Positions 1 to 5,757 of a stretch of 5,757 nt of DNA are shown here, piece after piece. The position numbers and the translations under genes were made by a program. The notes beneath the pieces are model-generated. The model was not told where the DNA came from, did no database searches, and saw only the letters and a program-made list of their open reading frames with translations. The DNA comes from Candidatus Latescibacteria bacterium 4484_181 (GTDB taxonomy: Bacteria > Latescibacterota > MVCY01): positions 1 through 5,757 of the forward strand of contig MVCY01000054.1 of assembly GCA_002049985.1 (NCBI GenBank), in the 5' to 3' direction. Positions within the stretch are counted from its first letter, which is position 1, and each line of letters begins with the position of its first letter.

Positions 1-320
1 TTCCTCGCAGGCCTGGAGTGATGTTTGGAGTGCTTGGAGTTGGCCCTTTTGCGTCGAACAACCTTCTTTTTCCTGGCCTCTATCTCCTCCGGAGTGAGCC
101 ATTCCACCCTGCCAAAGTGGTTAACATACTTGTGCAGGCCACGTTCTTCATAGAACTTCTCCTTTTCCTCCAGGATAATCCGCTCTCTTTCTTGCTCCAG
201 CCGTTTTTTCTCTTCCTGCTCTTCCAGCAGGCGCTTTTGTCGGATCCTTTCGGCCTCAGCCTCCTCAAGTTCTCTCCGTACCTTCTCTCTCAGCTCTCGT
301 TCCTCATCCGGGGACAACAC
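1..320 (-). CDS. Charged coiled-coil protein with basic tail, partial (runs off left edge)
   Basis: This frame is open from a GTG at 320 to the window edge (106 codons, no stop reached). GTG is chosen because AGGAGG lies 8 nt upstream and an in-frame TAG (333-335) overlaps that site, so no earlier start is possible. The protein begins V/M-LSPDEEREL. Residues 6-60 are about two-thirds Glu, Arg and Lys with spaced Leu/Ile, as expected for one long helix or coiled coil. A less charged segment follows at about 60-80 (RGLHKYVNHFGRVEWLTPEE), then a Lys/Arg/His-rich tail (KKKVVRRKR, then KHSKHH). There is no signal peptide or membrane segment, so it is probably cytoplasmic. The basic tail could bind nucleic acid, which is inference. 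I do not recognise the family. It has its own promoter and is separated from the upstream pseudogenes by a hairpin. The reading frame is convincing; the function is unknown. Confidence 0.75.
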   Translation of the reverse strand, partial: MLSPDEERELREKVRRELEEAEAERIRQKRLLEEQEEKKRLEQERERIILEEKEKFYEERGLHKYVNHFGRVEWLTPEEIEARKKKVVRRKRANSKHSKHHSRPAR

Positions 321-328
321 CTCTCTCT

Positions 329-334
329 CCTCCT
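329..334 (-). promoter_or_regulatory. Shine-Dalgarno of the coiled-coil gene
   Basis: The minus strand reads AGGAGG here, 8 nt before the GTG at 320. It decides the start, because no ATG in this frame lies between the upstream stop and the conserved-looking coding sequence. Confidence 0.75.
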
Positions 335-401
335 ATCATATCGACTTCTGCCTGGGCAAACTCCAAGATAGAAGAGACACAGCTGTTGCTGCAATTTTAA
401 T

Positions 402-430
402 AATATATCCAATAGGTGCTTAAAAGTCAA
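402..430 (-). promoter_or_regulatory. Sigma-70-type promoter for the coiled-coil gene
   Basis: On the minus strand a -35 box TTGACT (430-425) is followed by a 17-nt spacer and a -10 box TATATT (407-402). Each box differs from consensus by one base. Transcription would begin near 395, giving an untranslated leader of about 75 nt before the GTG at 320. Its position just downstream of a hairpin terminator and upstream of a strong ribosome binding site supports it. No operator was recognised. Confidence 0.7.
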
Positions 431-614
431 CCCCGTTTTGTGAGATGGGTCACAGAGATGGGTGCCATTAATTCGAGAATCCGTTAAGCTTGTACAAAGA
501 GGCCCGGATTTCTTTGTTTCTCCAGAAACCATCCCTGGGGTGTTGCCAATTCGCTGTGACAGACAGCCGGCTTCTCAGTTTTTTCCCGGAAAAGTAGATT
601 TTCCCCTATCGCAT
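431..614. other. Intergenic stretch with no supported gene
   Basis: This lies between the 615-654 hairpin and the promoter at 402-430. One minus-strand frame is open for 43 codons (stop TAA at 484-486), but it has no ATG or GTG and no ribosome binding site. I see no repeat or RNA structure worth naming. Confidence 0.5.
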
Positions 615-654
615 CTCAAAAGCCGCCTCACCGTGGGGTGAAGCGGCTTTTGAG
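615..654 (-). terminator. GC-rich hairpin, probable terminator (possibly bidirectional)
   Basis: A 12-bp perfect outer stem (615-626 with 643-654, CTCAAAAGCCGC and its complement) is followed by one mismatch, a 5-bp inner stem (628-632 with 637-641) and a 4-nt loop. The stem ends in four A and four T on the two sides, so either strand would give a short U run. It sits at the end of the minus-strand TPR remnant, whose final TGA (628-630) is inside the hairpin, and upstream of the next promoter. Termination of minus-strand transcription is the natural reading. Confidence 0.7.
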
Positions 655-1223
655 GATAAAGCTCAGTCTGCTCAGCGAAGCAGGAGCATCTTGCCGCGGC
701 AGAAAATCCGGCGGATTTTGCTGTAGGTTGGCACGGCTGGCAGGATAAATCTCTAAAAATGACCTGAATGTCTCTTGGGGCTTGCTCGTCTCCCCTGCCA
801 GTTCATATATCAGCCCGATGTTGAACAGCAGGCCCTCGTTGCTTCTTCCACTGCCGGCGAACTTTCAGCATAATCTCCTCTGCCCTGGCTGTGCCTTGTG
901 GAACTGTCAGCTGTCTAAGAACTCCTTAATCCCCAGTTCCAAGGCAAGCCTCTCAGCTCTATGTCAGGGTGTCTCTCTGCCACCGCAGCAAGGTAGGAAC
1001 ACAACTGTTCCTCTTTTCCCATCACCTGGTAGCAGGAGAAGAGATGATCCACTCAGAGGCATCGTCCGTCTCCCCTTTTTAGGTTAACCGGCAAGTCTGC
1101 CTTTGCCGAAGGAGTTTGTAAAAACGCACCTTTCATCTCTACCAAGCTTATCCTCTCGGTTCCTGTCATCTCCACCATCTCTTCAATCCGGTTGACAACC
1201 CCCTCTAATGGGAGGCCGGTATT
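628..1223 (-). pseudogene. Decayed gene with TPR-like C-terminal segment
   Basis: The minus strand carries protein-like sequence split among frames. Frame 1 opens after TAA 1224-1226 (PLEGVVNRIEEMVEMTG) and crosses a TGA at 1053-1055. It continues through VMGKEEQLCSYLAAVAERHP to about 955. The next piece (ERLALELGIKEFLDS) ends at TGA 907-909. A third piece (VPQGTARAEEIMLK) is in another frame to about 865. The last piece (about 864-628) includes NEGLLFNIGLIYELAGE and ETFRSFLEIYPAS, a two-helix TPR-like pattern, and stops at 628-630. About three single-base frame changes and one internal stop are needed to join these. No start codon with a ribosome binding site is visible. It may be the 3' half of the same dead gene as the 1233-1866 remnant, because the flanking pieces share a frame. 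The ancestral function is unknown. Confidence 0.6.
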
Positions 1224-1232
1224 TTACTGTCT

Positions 1233-1866
1233 TCAATCCCACCCCTTTCCCATCTGCCGGACCACAACACTGAAGCTGCCCCGTTGAAACAGAAACTGAT
1301 AGATAGGCACATACTCTTCCTCGATCGGCTCTTTTCGGATATACTTGTCCGTCCACTCTTCTCTATTTTCTCGCAGAAATAGTAGGGGATGTTCGCCTTT
1401 TCTGAACACCGGACGATCACATACCCCCGATCTTCACCCAAACAGAGTGGACCACAAAGTTCGTGTTCATCCGGCGGAATTTCTATAATTTCTCCATTAG
1501 AGCAGGTTATGGTCGCCCCGAGCTTGTATACTTGCCCATCGGGCAAAGTTATCCCTTCTGCTAGAACCTCCACGTACGCATATAGTGCCATGCCGTCAAG
1601 GTCTCTTCAGCGGAACTTTTCGGACATCTTTCGATGGAGATGATCACATCGGTGCATTGCTGGCTCGGGTACATCCTCTCATAGACAGCACCAGGAACCC
1701 ATCTTGGCACCAGATCTACGACTTTCCCCACGACAATGTGGCTTCAGTCCTTCACAAGCTTCTCTAAAGTTATAGGACCTAGCAACCCATAGGCTGGCAA
1801 GGCAGCAAATATAACCGCGAGCCAGAGGGCAAGCCCTGCGCTTCTAAGAACAATGTTTCTTTTCAT
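1233..1866 (-). pseudogene. Decayed gene for a secreted protein (signal peptide, three frames)
   Basis: ATG at 1866 begins a clear signal peptide: MKRN, a hydrophobic core around residues 10-22 (ALWLAVIFAALP), and probable cleavage near AYG. After 40 codons a TGA (1744-1746) interrupts the frame. Sense-like sequence resumes at once (SHIVVGKVVDLVP) and runs to about 1606. The frame then changes by one base to DLDGMALYAYVEVLAEG, open to about 1366. A second one-base change near 1366-1380 (A4 or T3 run on the minus strand) leads to NREEWTDKYIRKEPIEEEYV and VVVRQMGKGWD, with stop TGA 1233-1235. The rejoined product would be about 210 residues. The IVVGKV stretch after a signal peptide recalls secreted proteins of unknown function, but this match is from memory. 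The ATG at 1591 opens a 128-codon frame, but it lacks a good ribosome binding site and its C-terminal third is out of frame. No clear ribosome binding site precedes 1866. It lies 95 nt downstream of the transporter gene and may have been in its operon. Confidence 0.65.
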
Positions 1867-1961
1867 CTCTAAGAACTGCTTTGTCTAGAACGGATTGCTG
1901 TTTAATTGGAACTATTTGGCATGAGCCCTCCCGGCGAGTTGCTCCATGAAATGGGTCTTTG

Positions 1962-4256
1962 TCAGGCAAATTTCCCTCTGCCTGTTAGGATATCCACCAG
2001 ACCCTTGAGACAAAATATCAGGAAGATAACTCCCTGTGGTTTTATATCTTCGGTCTTTTTCAGGAGGAGGAAATCTTGAATTGCCCGGATGTAGTCGATA
2101 ACCAATGTAGTATCTGTCGAGACCCTAGCGACATCCCCTATTTGAGACTCAATTGCTGGAACCAAGTGCCGCATATCCTCGAGAAATTGGGTGTATTGCT
2201 CATCCTCAAAATTATGTCGCATCTTCTCTATTGAAATGGCAGCTTGCTGTCTTAACTGGAGCGGAAGTTTCGGGTCTGCAAGCACCTGTTTCTGAGCATT
2301 CCTCAACATCTTGCTAGCCCGCTCCGTCTGTTTCAGCTCATCCTGGATAAGAAGCTCATAGAACCGGTTTCTACCCCCCAACACCCGGCAGACGGCGTTG
2401 AGGATCTGCAGCCTAATAACCGGAGAACTATAGTGTTCCAAGTTCATAATAGCTGAGGAAACTATTCTGCGGTCTCCCAATTTGCTGAGTGCCTCAACAA
2501 GATTAGGAAAAGTAAAGCGGTCGAATGGAGCGGAGAATTGTCGGAAAAGGTGTTCTTTCACCTCTTCGTCTCCAATTTCTGCCAGTGCCATAATAGCGCT
2601 GTTTCTGACTCTGAGGTCGGGATCATCTAACGCCTTCAATAATGGGAGAATCCCTTGTTTGCTCTTTATCTTTCCTAAGGCCTGCGCCGCCTCGGAGCGC
2701 ACATCTGACTCGCTGTCGTTCAGCTCGGCAACCAGGGGCGGAACGGCCTCAATTCGTTTGGTTTCCCCTAAAGCTTTGGCCGCTTCGCTCCTCACCTGCG
2801 GACTAAGGTCACCCAGGGCTTTGACCAATTTCTCCACTGCCATTGGACTTTTTGACCTGCCCATAGCGGAGGCACGCCGGGCCCGCTCCTCTTCGCCTTT
2901 CACCCGAGAAAATAGAAAGAAGTTATAAGCAAATGAGAACGGATTCCCTCTTCGTATCTGCCCTAGTACATATCCTGGACTGCAAGCTTTCGCTTCCTGG
3001 ACATTCCTCAATAGGAAAACCGGGATCAAAAGAAGCATCGCACTGACCAGAAAGACTATCTGCAAGTTACCCACGGGGAACGAGCCTATATTGAACTGAA
3101 CCGGCTTAAAATATTCCACCAGCCTGCCACCGATGATCGGGGCTGTTGAACTGGCTAAACTGACCGAAGCTGCCCAACTGGCGAAAAAGCTTGTCTTCTC
3201 TTCCCCTTGAGGTGCCATCCCATAGAGAAAGTTATTGATGGCCACAGTGAGTCCGGAGAAGACAAAGCCGCTCAAAGCCATCACTATCGGCAATAGTAGA
3301 AAATTCTCCTTGCAATTGAACACCCACATAATCGGAATCAACACCCGGGGCACCATCAGTATCTGCAAGATGGGCTTGTTCCCATAACGGTCAATAAATT
3401 CACCGCAGAAACGCAACCCTAAGATGAAACAGACCATTTGGATGTTGTTCAAAATGGCAATGGTCGAATAGCTAAGCTCTATCCTTTTGAGCATAAACAC
3501 AGTATAAAATGGGCTGGCTATCCCCACCGCAAAAACCCAAGTGACATAAAAAATCAATAACTGTCTAAAATCTCGATCGCGGAAGGGACCAAATAAGGAG
3601 GGCAGAAATCCTGTAGGGGCAGAACTTCTCATCTGGGGGAACGGAACCCTGAATAAGACAAGATAGCCAGCGATTCCTGCTGCCATTCCAAGACAGAAGA
3701 CCCAGACAAATCCCTTATATCCGCTAAGTGCGTCGAGGAAGCGACCAGCTACATATCCGGTTATTATCGCCGTTAAGTAGACCGCGGTAGTCCGTTTACT
3801 TAAATATCTTGCCCTTATCTGCTGAGGAATCGCCGTGGCAAACCAGCCCTGGAAAACAGGGGAAACCAGGTGTCCCAAAATTGTTCCCCCAGTTACCAAA
3901 GCTATTAAGCCAATGAACCACAGATGCTTCGGCAAAACAAGGGGGATGAAAACAACTGATAGAACGGTTATGATCTCAGCAAAACCCACCCAGATGATAA
4001 ATAGCGACTTTTTGCGGATATTCCTGGTGAGAGATGGAGAGAACAACTGCGCCAGCCCTGCTAAAGCAGAAAATGAGGCAATGGTACCTATGTCAGACTC
4101 TTTTAGCCCCAAAAAGAGCGCAAAACCGGTGAACACCGGCGTCATTACCCCGGCCACCTGACCATAGGCAGCCCAGAAGATGCCGTTGTAAAGAAACAGG
4201 CGCAGCGCCCGAATGGTATCCATTCTGGACAGAGAAGTTGCCCTCTGCTCTTCCAT
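1962..4256 (-). CDS. Major facilitator transporter fused to a HEAT-repeat tail
   Basis: This is an intact 764-residue protein. Residues about 18-418 show twelve hydrophobic segments (roughly 22-48, 55-75, 84-107, 112-136, 156-176, 182-203, 233-256, 265-285, 296-314, 319-341, 354-382, 396-416), as in MFS carriers. The motif A-like loop GEFIDRYGNKP (285-295) between helices 8 and 9 supports this. A charged linker (about 419-470) leads to three 31-residue HEAT repeats (472-502, 503-533, 534-564) with VRSEAAKALG, VRSEAAQALG and VRNSAIMALA at the same position. Degenerate helical repeats and further helices follow to the end, with a last hydrophobic patch near 742-755. An ordinary MFS carrier is about 400-450 residues, so the tail adds over 300, probably in the cytoplasm. 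The substrate cannot be told. The start at 4256 has GAGG about 5 nt upstream; Met12 (4223) is a weaker alternative. The gene begins about 195 nt after a terminator-like repeat, so it is probably transcribed separately from coaE. Confidence 0.85.
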   Translation of the reverse strand: MEEQRATSLSRMDTIRALRLFLYNGIFWAAYGQVAGVMTPVFTGFALFLGLKESDIGTIASFSALAGLAQLFSPSLTRNIRKKSLFIIWVGFAEIITVLSVVFIPLVLPKHLWFIGLIALVTGGTILGHLVSPVFQGWFATAIPQQIRARYLSKRTTAVYLTAIITGYVAGRFLDALSGYKGFVWVFCLGMAAGIAGYLVLFRVPFPQMRSSAPTGFLPSLFGPFRDRDFRQLLIFYVTWVFAVGIASPFYTVFMLKRIELSYSTIAILNNIQMVCFILGLRFCGEFIDRYGNKPILQILMVPRVLIPIMWVFNCKENFLLLPIVMALSGFVFSGLTVAINNFLYGMAPQGEEKTSFFASWAASVSLASSTAPIIGGRLVEYFKPVQFNIGSFPVGNLQIVFLVSAMLLLIPVFLLRNVQEAKACSPGYVLGQIRRGNPFSFAYNFFLFSRVKGEEERARRASAMGRSKSPMAVEKLVKALGDLSPQVRSEAAKALGETKRIEAVPPLVAELNDSESDVRSEAAQALGKIKSKQGILPLLKALDDPDLRVRNSAIMALAEIGDEEVKEHLFRQFSAPFDRFTFPNLVEALSKLGDRRIVSSAIMNLEHYSSPVIRLQILNAVCRVLGGRNRFYELLIQDELKQTERASKMLRNAQKQVLADPKLPLQLRQQAAISIEKMRHNFEDEQYTQFLEDMRHLVPAIESQIGDVARVSTDTTLVIDYIRAIQDFLLLKKTEDIKPQGVIFLIFCLKGLVDILTGRGKFA
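2565..2843 (-). repeat. Three tandem HEAT repeats (93 codons) in the transporter tail
   Basis: These codons encode residues 472-564 as three units of exactly 31 residues. Each has a hydrophobic first helix (VEKLVKAL, VPPLVAEL, ILPLLKAL), an acidic turn (GDLSP, NDSES, DDPDL) and a VR-starting second helix. The first two are nearly identical in the second helix. This is the PBS-lyase-type HEAT pattern, usually a protein-binding scaffold. The next unit (from residue 565) is degenerate. Confidence 0.85.
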
Positions 4257-4450
4257 TTCTCCCTCTATATGAATGCGTGTTCTGAGCTGGAAATCCCGTT
4301 CTTTCGCAAAAATCCCTCATGGCCGACTTCACCGCAAAAACAAGGGAGAAGCAAAGATGCGGTGTCCCAGATATGGGATTTTGTAACTTGGGAGTGTAAG
4401 ACGGTTCTGGTTTTTCACCGCCTGGAAACGAACTTTCATACTAAAGCCAA
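4257..4450. other. Leader region of the transporter gene, no clear promoter
   Basis: This holds the upstream region of the MFS-HEAT gene. A GAGG ribosome binding site lies just before the ATG. A small inverted repeat TCCCA-GATA-TGGGA lies at 4365-4378. A weak promoter candidate (minus-strand TTACAC, 18 nt, CATATC) is too poor to call. No small gene is supported. Confidence 0.4.
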
Positions 4451-4498
4451 AAAGTCCAATAAATCGAACTCCCCCTTCAATCAGGTTTATTGGACTTT
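4451..4498 (-). terminator. 13-bp inverted repeat with T run, probable terminator of the coaE operon
   Basis: AAAGTCCAATAAA (4451-4463) is perfectly repeated in inverse at 4486-4498 around a 22-nt spacer. On the minus strand the second arm runs straight into TTTTT, as in intrinsic terminators. It lies 57 nt after the flavin reductase stop. The stem is AT-rich (3 of 13 pairs are G-C) and the loop is long, so it would be a weak terminator. An operator-like binding site is an alternative. Confidence 0.55.
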
Positions 4499-4555
4499 CC
4501 CATCCGTAGCCAGAGCCGCTTATCTCACCACTTAGTCATAGACTTAGATTCCCGT

Positions 4556-5095
4556 CTATCTTTTGATAACACCGAATCTATACCCTTTGCCCCCACCAAC
4601 AAACTCATACCCCGTCTCCTTTCCAATGGAGAGGAGATTTCTTCTCTGGTCTTCTGAGATCCAGTGGTTGAGGATTTCGCCTGCAAAGATGGTGTGATCT
4701 CCAGTATCCAGCTCTCCTACAACTTTACACTCTAAATTCACTATGCACTCCTTGATTAAAGGAGGTTTAACAAATCTTGCCGGCAGAGGTGTAAGCCCTG
4801 TCTGCTTGAACTTATCCACCTCCCTTCCTGAATGAGTTCCACAGTAGAGGACCTCCTCCCACATATCCTCACCCGGGACGGCCAGGACAAACTCTTTCCC
4901 TTCGGAAATTAACTTATGGCTATATCTGGTTTTGCCTACAGAGATGGCCACCATTGGAGGCTCAGAGGATGTTTTCATCTTCCAACCTAAGGCAATGATA
5001 TCCGCCTTGCCCTCTTTATCGACGGATACTGCAAGTACAACCCGCTCTGGACGGGACCAGCGTGTATCTACCTGGGTTCTGGTTGCTTCTCGCAT
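4556..5095 (-). CDS. Flavin reductase-like FMN-binding domain protein
   Basis: This 179-residue protein is one flavin reductase-like split-barrel domain, the fold of flavoredoxin and of NADH:flavin oxidoreductase small components. Family-like segments in order are ISVGKTRYS (51-59), FVLAVP (69-74), YCGTHSGREVDKF (84-96), PPLIKECIVNLEC (111-123) and GDHTIFAGE (132-140). The first and third are where such proteins contact FMN, and the GDH-x-x-x-x-GE stretch is typical. It is soluble and cytoplasmic, with no signal peptide. The physiological electron partner cannot be deduced. Start: ATG at 5095 is 10 nt after GGAGG (5110-5106). The frame extends up to an ATG at 5173 inside coaE, but that extension reads as low-complexity Gly/Lys and has no ribosome binding site. 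The gene begins 2 nt after the coaE stop, so the two are co-transcribed and probably translationally coupled. The family is confident; the exact reaction is not. Confidence 0.85.
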   Translation of the reverse strand: MREATRTQVDTRWSRPERVVLAVSVDKEGKADIIALGWKMKTSSEPPMVAISVGKTRYSHKLISEGKEFVLAVPGEDMWEEVLYCGTHSGREVDKFKQTGLTPLPARFVKPPLIKECIVNLECKVVGELDTGDHTIFAGEILNHWISEDQRRNLLSIGKETGYEFVGGGKGYRFGVIKR

Positions 5096-5097
5096 CT

Positions 5098-5721
5098 CTA
5101 TAATACCTCCTTTTTTACCTCTTTGGAGCCCTTTGCCATTAGCTCCTCCCACACCTTCTGAGAACGCTCGCAAAGCATGGCATAATCACCTGTGTTATGA
5201 ATGACGAAGTCAGCTTTTTTCACCTTCTCCTCTGATGGTAGTTGTGAGTTTAACCTCTGTTGTGCCTCCTTGAAGGATAACCCTTTCTGGATAAGCCTTC
5301 GGATTTGGTCCTCTCGTCTGCTCAGCACAACCACTATGGCATCGAACCAGCTCAGTATACCCCACTCCACTATCAGGGCAGCGTCTACCACTACTGGCCT
5401 GCTCGGCCGGTTCTTCCGGGTCTGGGCTATTTTCTCTCGGAGCCGCCCCAACAATAGAGGATGGACTATCTCATCCAACTTGTTCTTGGCCACAGGATCT
5501 CCAAAAGCCAGTCTGCCCAGAATCCGCCTATCCACCCCCCCATTCTTGGTAAGGATCTGTTTGCCAAAGGCGATCACCAACTGCGAGAGGACTTCTCTGT
5601 CCTGTTCAACCACTTCCCTGCCGATCCTGTCGGCATCGACCACCAATGCCCCGTGTCGCTCAAAGATTCTGCAGACGGTGGTCTTGCCCGAAGCAATCCC
5701 CCCGGTCACCCCAATAATCAT
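5098..5721 (-). CDS. coaE: Dephospho-CoA kinase
   Basis: This cytoplasmic enzyme phosphorylates the 3'-hydroxyl of dephospho-CoA with ATP, the last step of coenzyme A synthesis. The 207 residues match the usual length of about 200. Seen in the sequence are a P-loop GGIASGKT (residues 7-14), the DAD dephospho-CoA-binding motif (29-31) followed by RIGREV, DRRILGRLAF (64-73), and the His-Pro pair (87-88). A VVVDAALIVEWG stretch follows where the family has its DxPLLFE-like loop; here the Pro-Leu is replaced by Ala-Leu. The lid-type region RLNSQLPSEEK and ADFVIHNTGD come near the end. ATG at 5721 has AAGGAG 8 nt upstream. Its ATGA overlaps the stop of the preceding gene, and its stop is 2 nt from the flavin reductase start, so it is the middle of an operon. 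It looks complete and functional. Confidence 0.95.
   Translation of the reverse strand: MIIGVTGGIASGKTTVCRIFERHGALVVDADRIGREVVEQDREVLSQLVIAFGKQILTKNGGVDRRILGRLAFGDPVAKNKLDEIVHPLLLGRLREKIAQTRKNRPSRPVVVDAALIVEWGILSWFDAIVVVLSRREDQIRRLIQKGLSFKEAQQRLNSQLPSEEKVKKADFVIHNTGDYAMLCERSQKVWEELMAKGSKEVKKEVL
5106..5110 (-). promoter_or_regulatory. Shine-Dalgarno of the flavin reductase gene, inside coaE
   Basis: The minus strand reads AAAGGAGGT around this core, within the last codons of coaE (the Lys-Lys-Glu-Val region). It is 10 nt before the ATG at 5095 and fixes that start over the upstream in-frame ATG at 5173. Confidence 0.75.
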
Positions 5722-5757
5722 AAGAGATACTCCTTGACGAAAAGGCGCTCAAAAAAA
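5718..5757 (-). CDS. C-terminal end of an upstream gene (partial)
   Basis: One minus-strand frame enters from the right edge and reads FFERLFVKEYLL, then stops at TGA 5720-5718. That stop overlaps the coaE ATG as ATGA. The 4-nt overlap is the classic sign of a translationally coupled operon. Twelve residues are too few to name the gene; polA is a common neighbour of coaE, but this ending does not resemble the usual PolA C-terminus. Confidence 0.5.
   Translation of the reverse strand, partial: FFERLFVKEYLL
5730..5735 (-). promoter_or_regulatory. Shine-Dalgarno of coaE
   Basis: AAGGAG lies on the minus strand 8 nt before the coaE ATG, inside the last codons of the preceding gene. It supports ATG 5721 as the start. 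Confidence 0.75.

Noticed and set aside
484..615. Minus-strand open stretch of 43 codons between the hairpin and the promoter
   Set aside because: No ATG or GTG start and no ribosome binding site; too short to support as a gene or remnant.
782..1087. Plus-strand open frame of 101 codons
   Set aside because: Ser/Pro/Leu-rich, no ribosome binding site, opposite to protein-like minus-strand sequence; a shadow frame.
1366..1380. Programmed -1 ribosomal frameshift site
   Set aside because: No X-XXY-YYZ slippery heptamer in the right phase and no following structure noted; other frame breaks nearby point to decay.
1205..1591. Complete 128-codon gene on the minus strand
   Set aside because: No convincing ribosome binding site, and the C-terminal third is low-quality sequence while another frame there reads as a real protein. 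It is treated as the middle piece of the pseudogene.
907..1746. Repeated in-frame TGA codons (1744-1746, 1053-1055, 907-909), suggesting UGA recoding or selenocysteine
   Set aside because: Frame shifts are also needed in the same stretch, TAA occurs too (1224-1226), the intact transporter gene ends naturally at TGA, and no selenocysteine insertion hairpin was recognised. Pseudogene decay explains it better.
4093..4332. Minus-strand 79-codon frame overlapping the start of the transporter gene
   Set aside because: It overlaps the transporter's coding start in another frame, has an unstructured composition and no strong ribosome binding site.
4365..4378. Small inverted repeat TCCCA-GATA-TGGGA as an operator
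   Set aside because: Only 5 bp per arm and not placed on a recognisable promoter; likely chance.
5096..5173. Longer start (ATG 5173) for the flavin reductase gene
   Set aside because: The extra 26 residues overlap coaE and are Gly/Lys-rich; the strong Shine-Dalgarno is placed for ATG 5095.

Overview
The window reads as ordinary bacterial chromosome of intermediate base composition. It has tight gene spacing, GGAGG-type ribosome binding sites, a sigma-70-like promoter and a bacterial-type dephospho-CoA kinase. Every gene I can support lies on the minus strand, so genes are read from the right edge to the left. The source lineage cannot be fixed. The coiled-coil gene at the left and the MFS-HEAT fusion remind me of uncultivated anaerobic lineages, but that is only an impression.

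Right part (4556-5757): the last 12 codons of an unidentified gene overlap coaE by an ATGA. coaE is followed after 2 nt by a flavin reductase-like FMN-binding protein whose Shine-Dalgarno lies inside the end of coaE. These three form a translationally coupled operon. It ends at a 13-bp perfect inverted repeat followed by a T run on the minus strand (4451-4498).

Middle (1962-4256): one long intact gene encodes a 764-residue protein. It has a 12-helix major facilitator transporter (about residues 18-418) fused to a cytoplasmic tail with three regular 31-residue HEAT repeats and further helical sequence. This is the most distinctive gene in the window.

Left-middle (628-1866): the minus strand carries coding-like sequence broken by stops and single-base frame changes. 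The first part was a secreted protein (signal peptide, then an IVVGKV-type segment). The second part ends in a TPR-like helical segment. They could be two dead genes or one. The block ends in a GC-rich 12-bp hairpin (615-654) that also contains the last stop codon.

Left edge (1-430): a good promoter (TTGACT, 17 nt, TATATT) drives a GTG-start gene with a strong ribosome binding site. It encodes a highly charged coiled-coil protein with a basic C-terminal part and runs off the window.

I see no RNA genes, CRISPR array, transposase or defence genes. The unusual content is the MFS-HEAT fusion, the decayed secreted/TPR locus and the uncharacterised coiled-coil gene. I do not see a convincing new multi-gene system.
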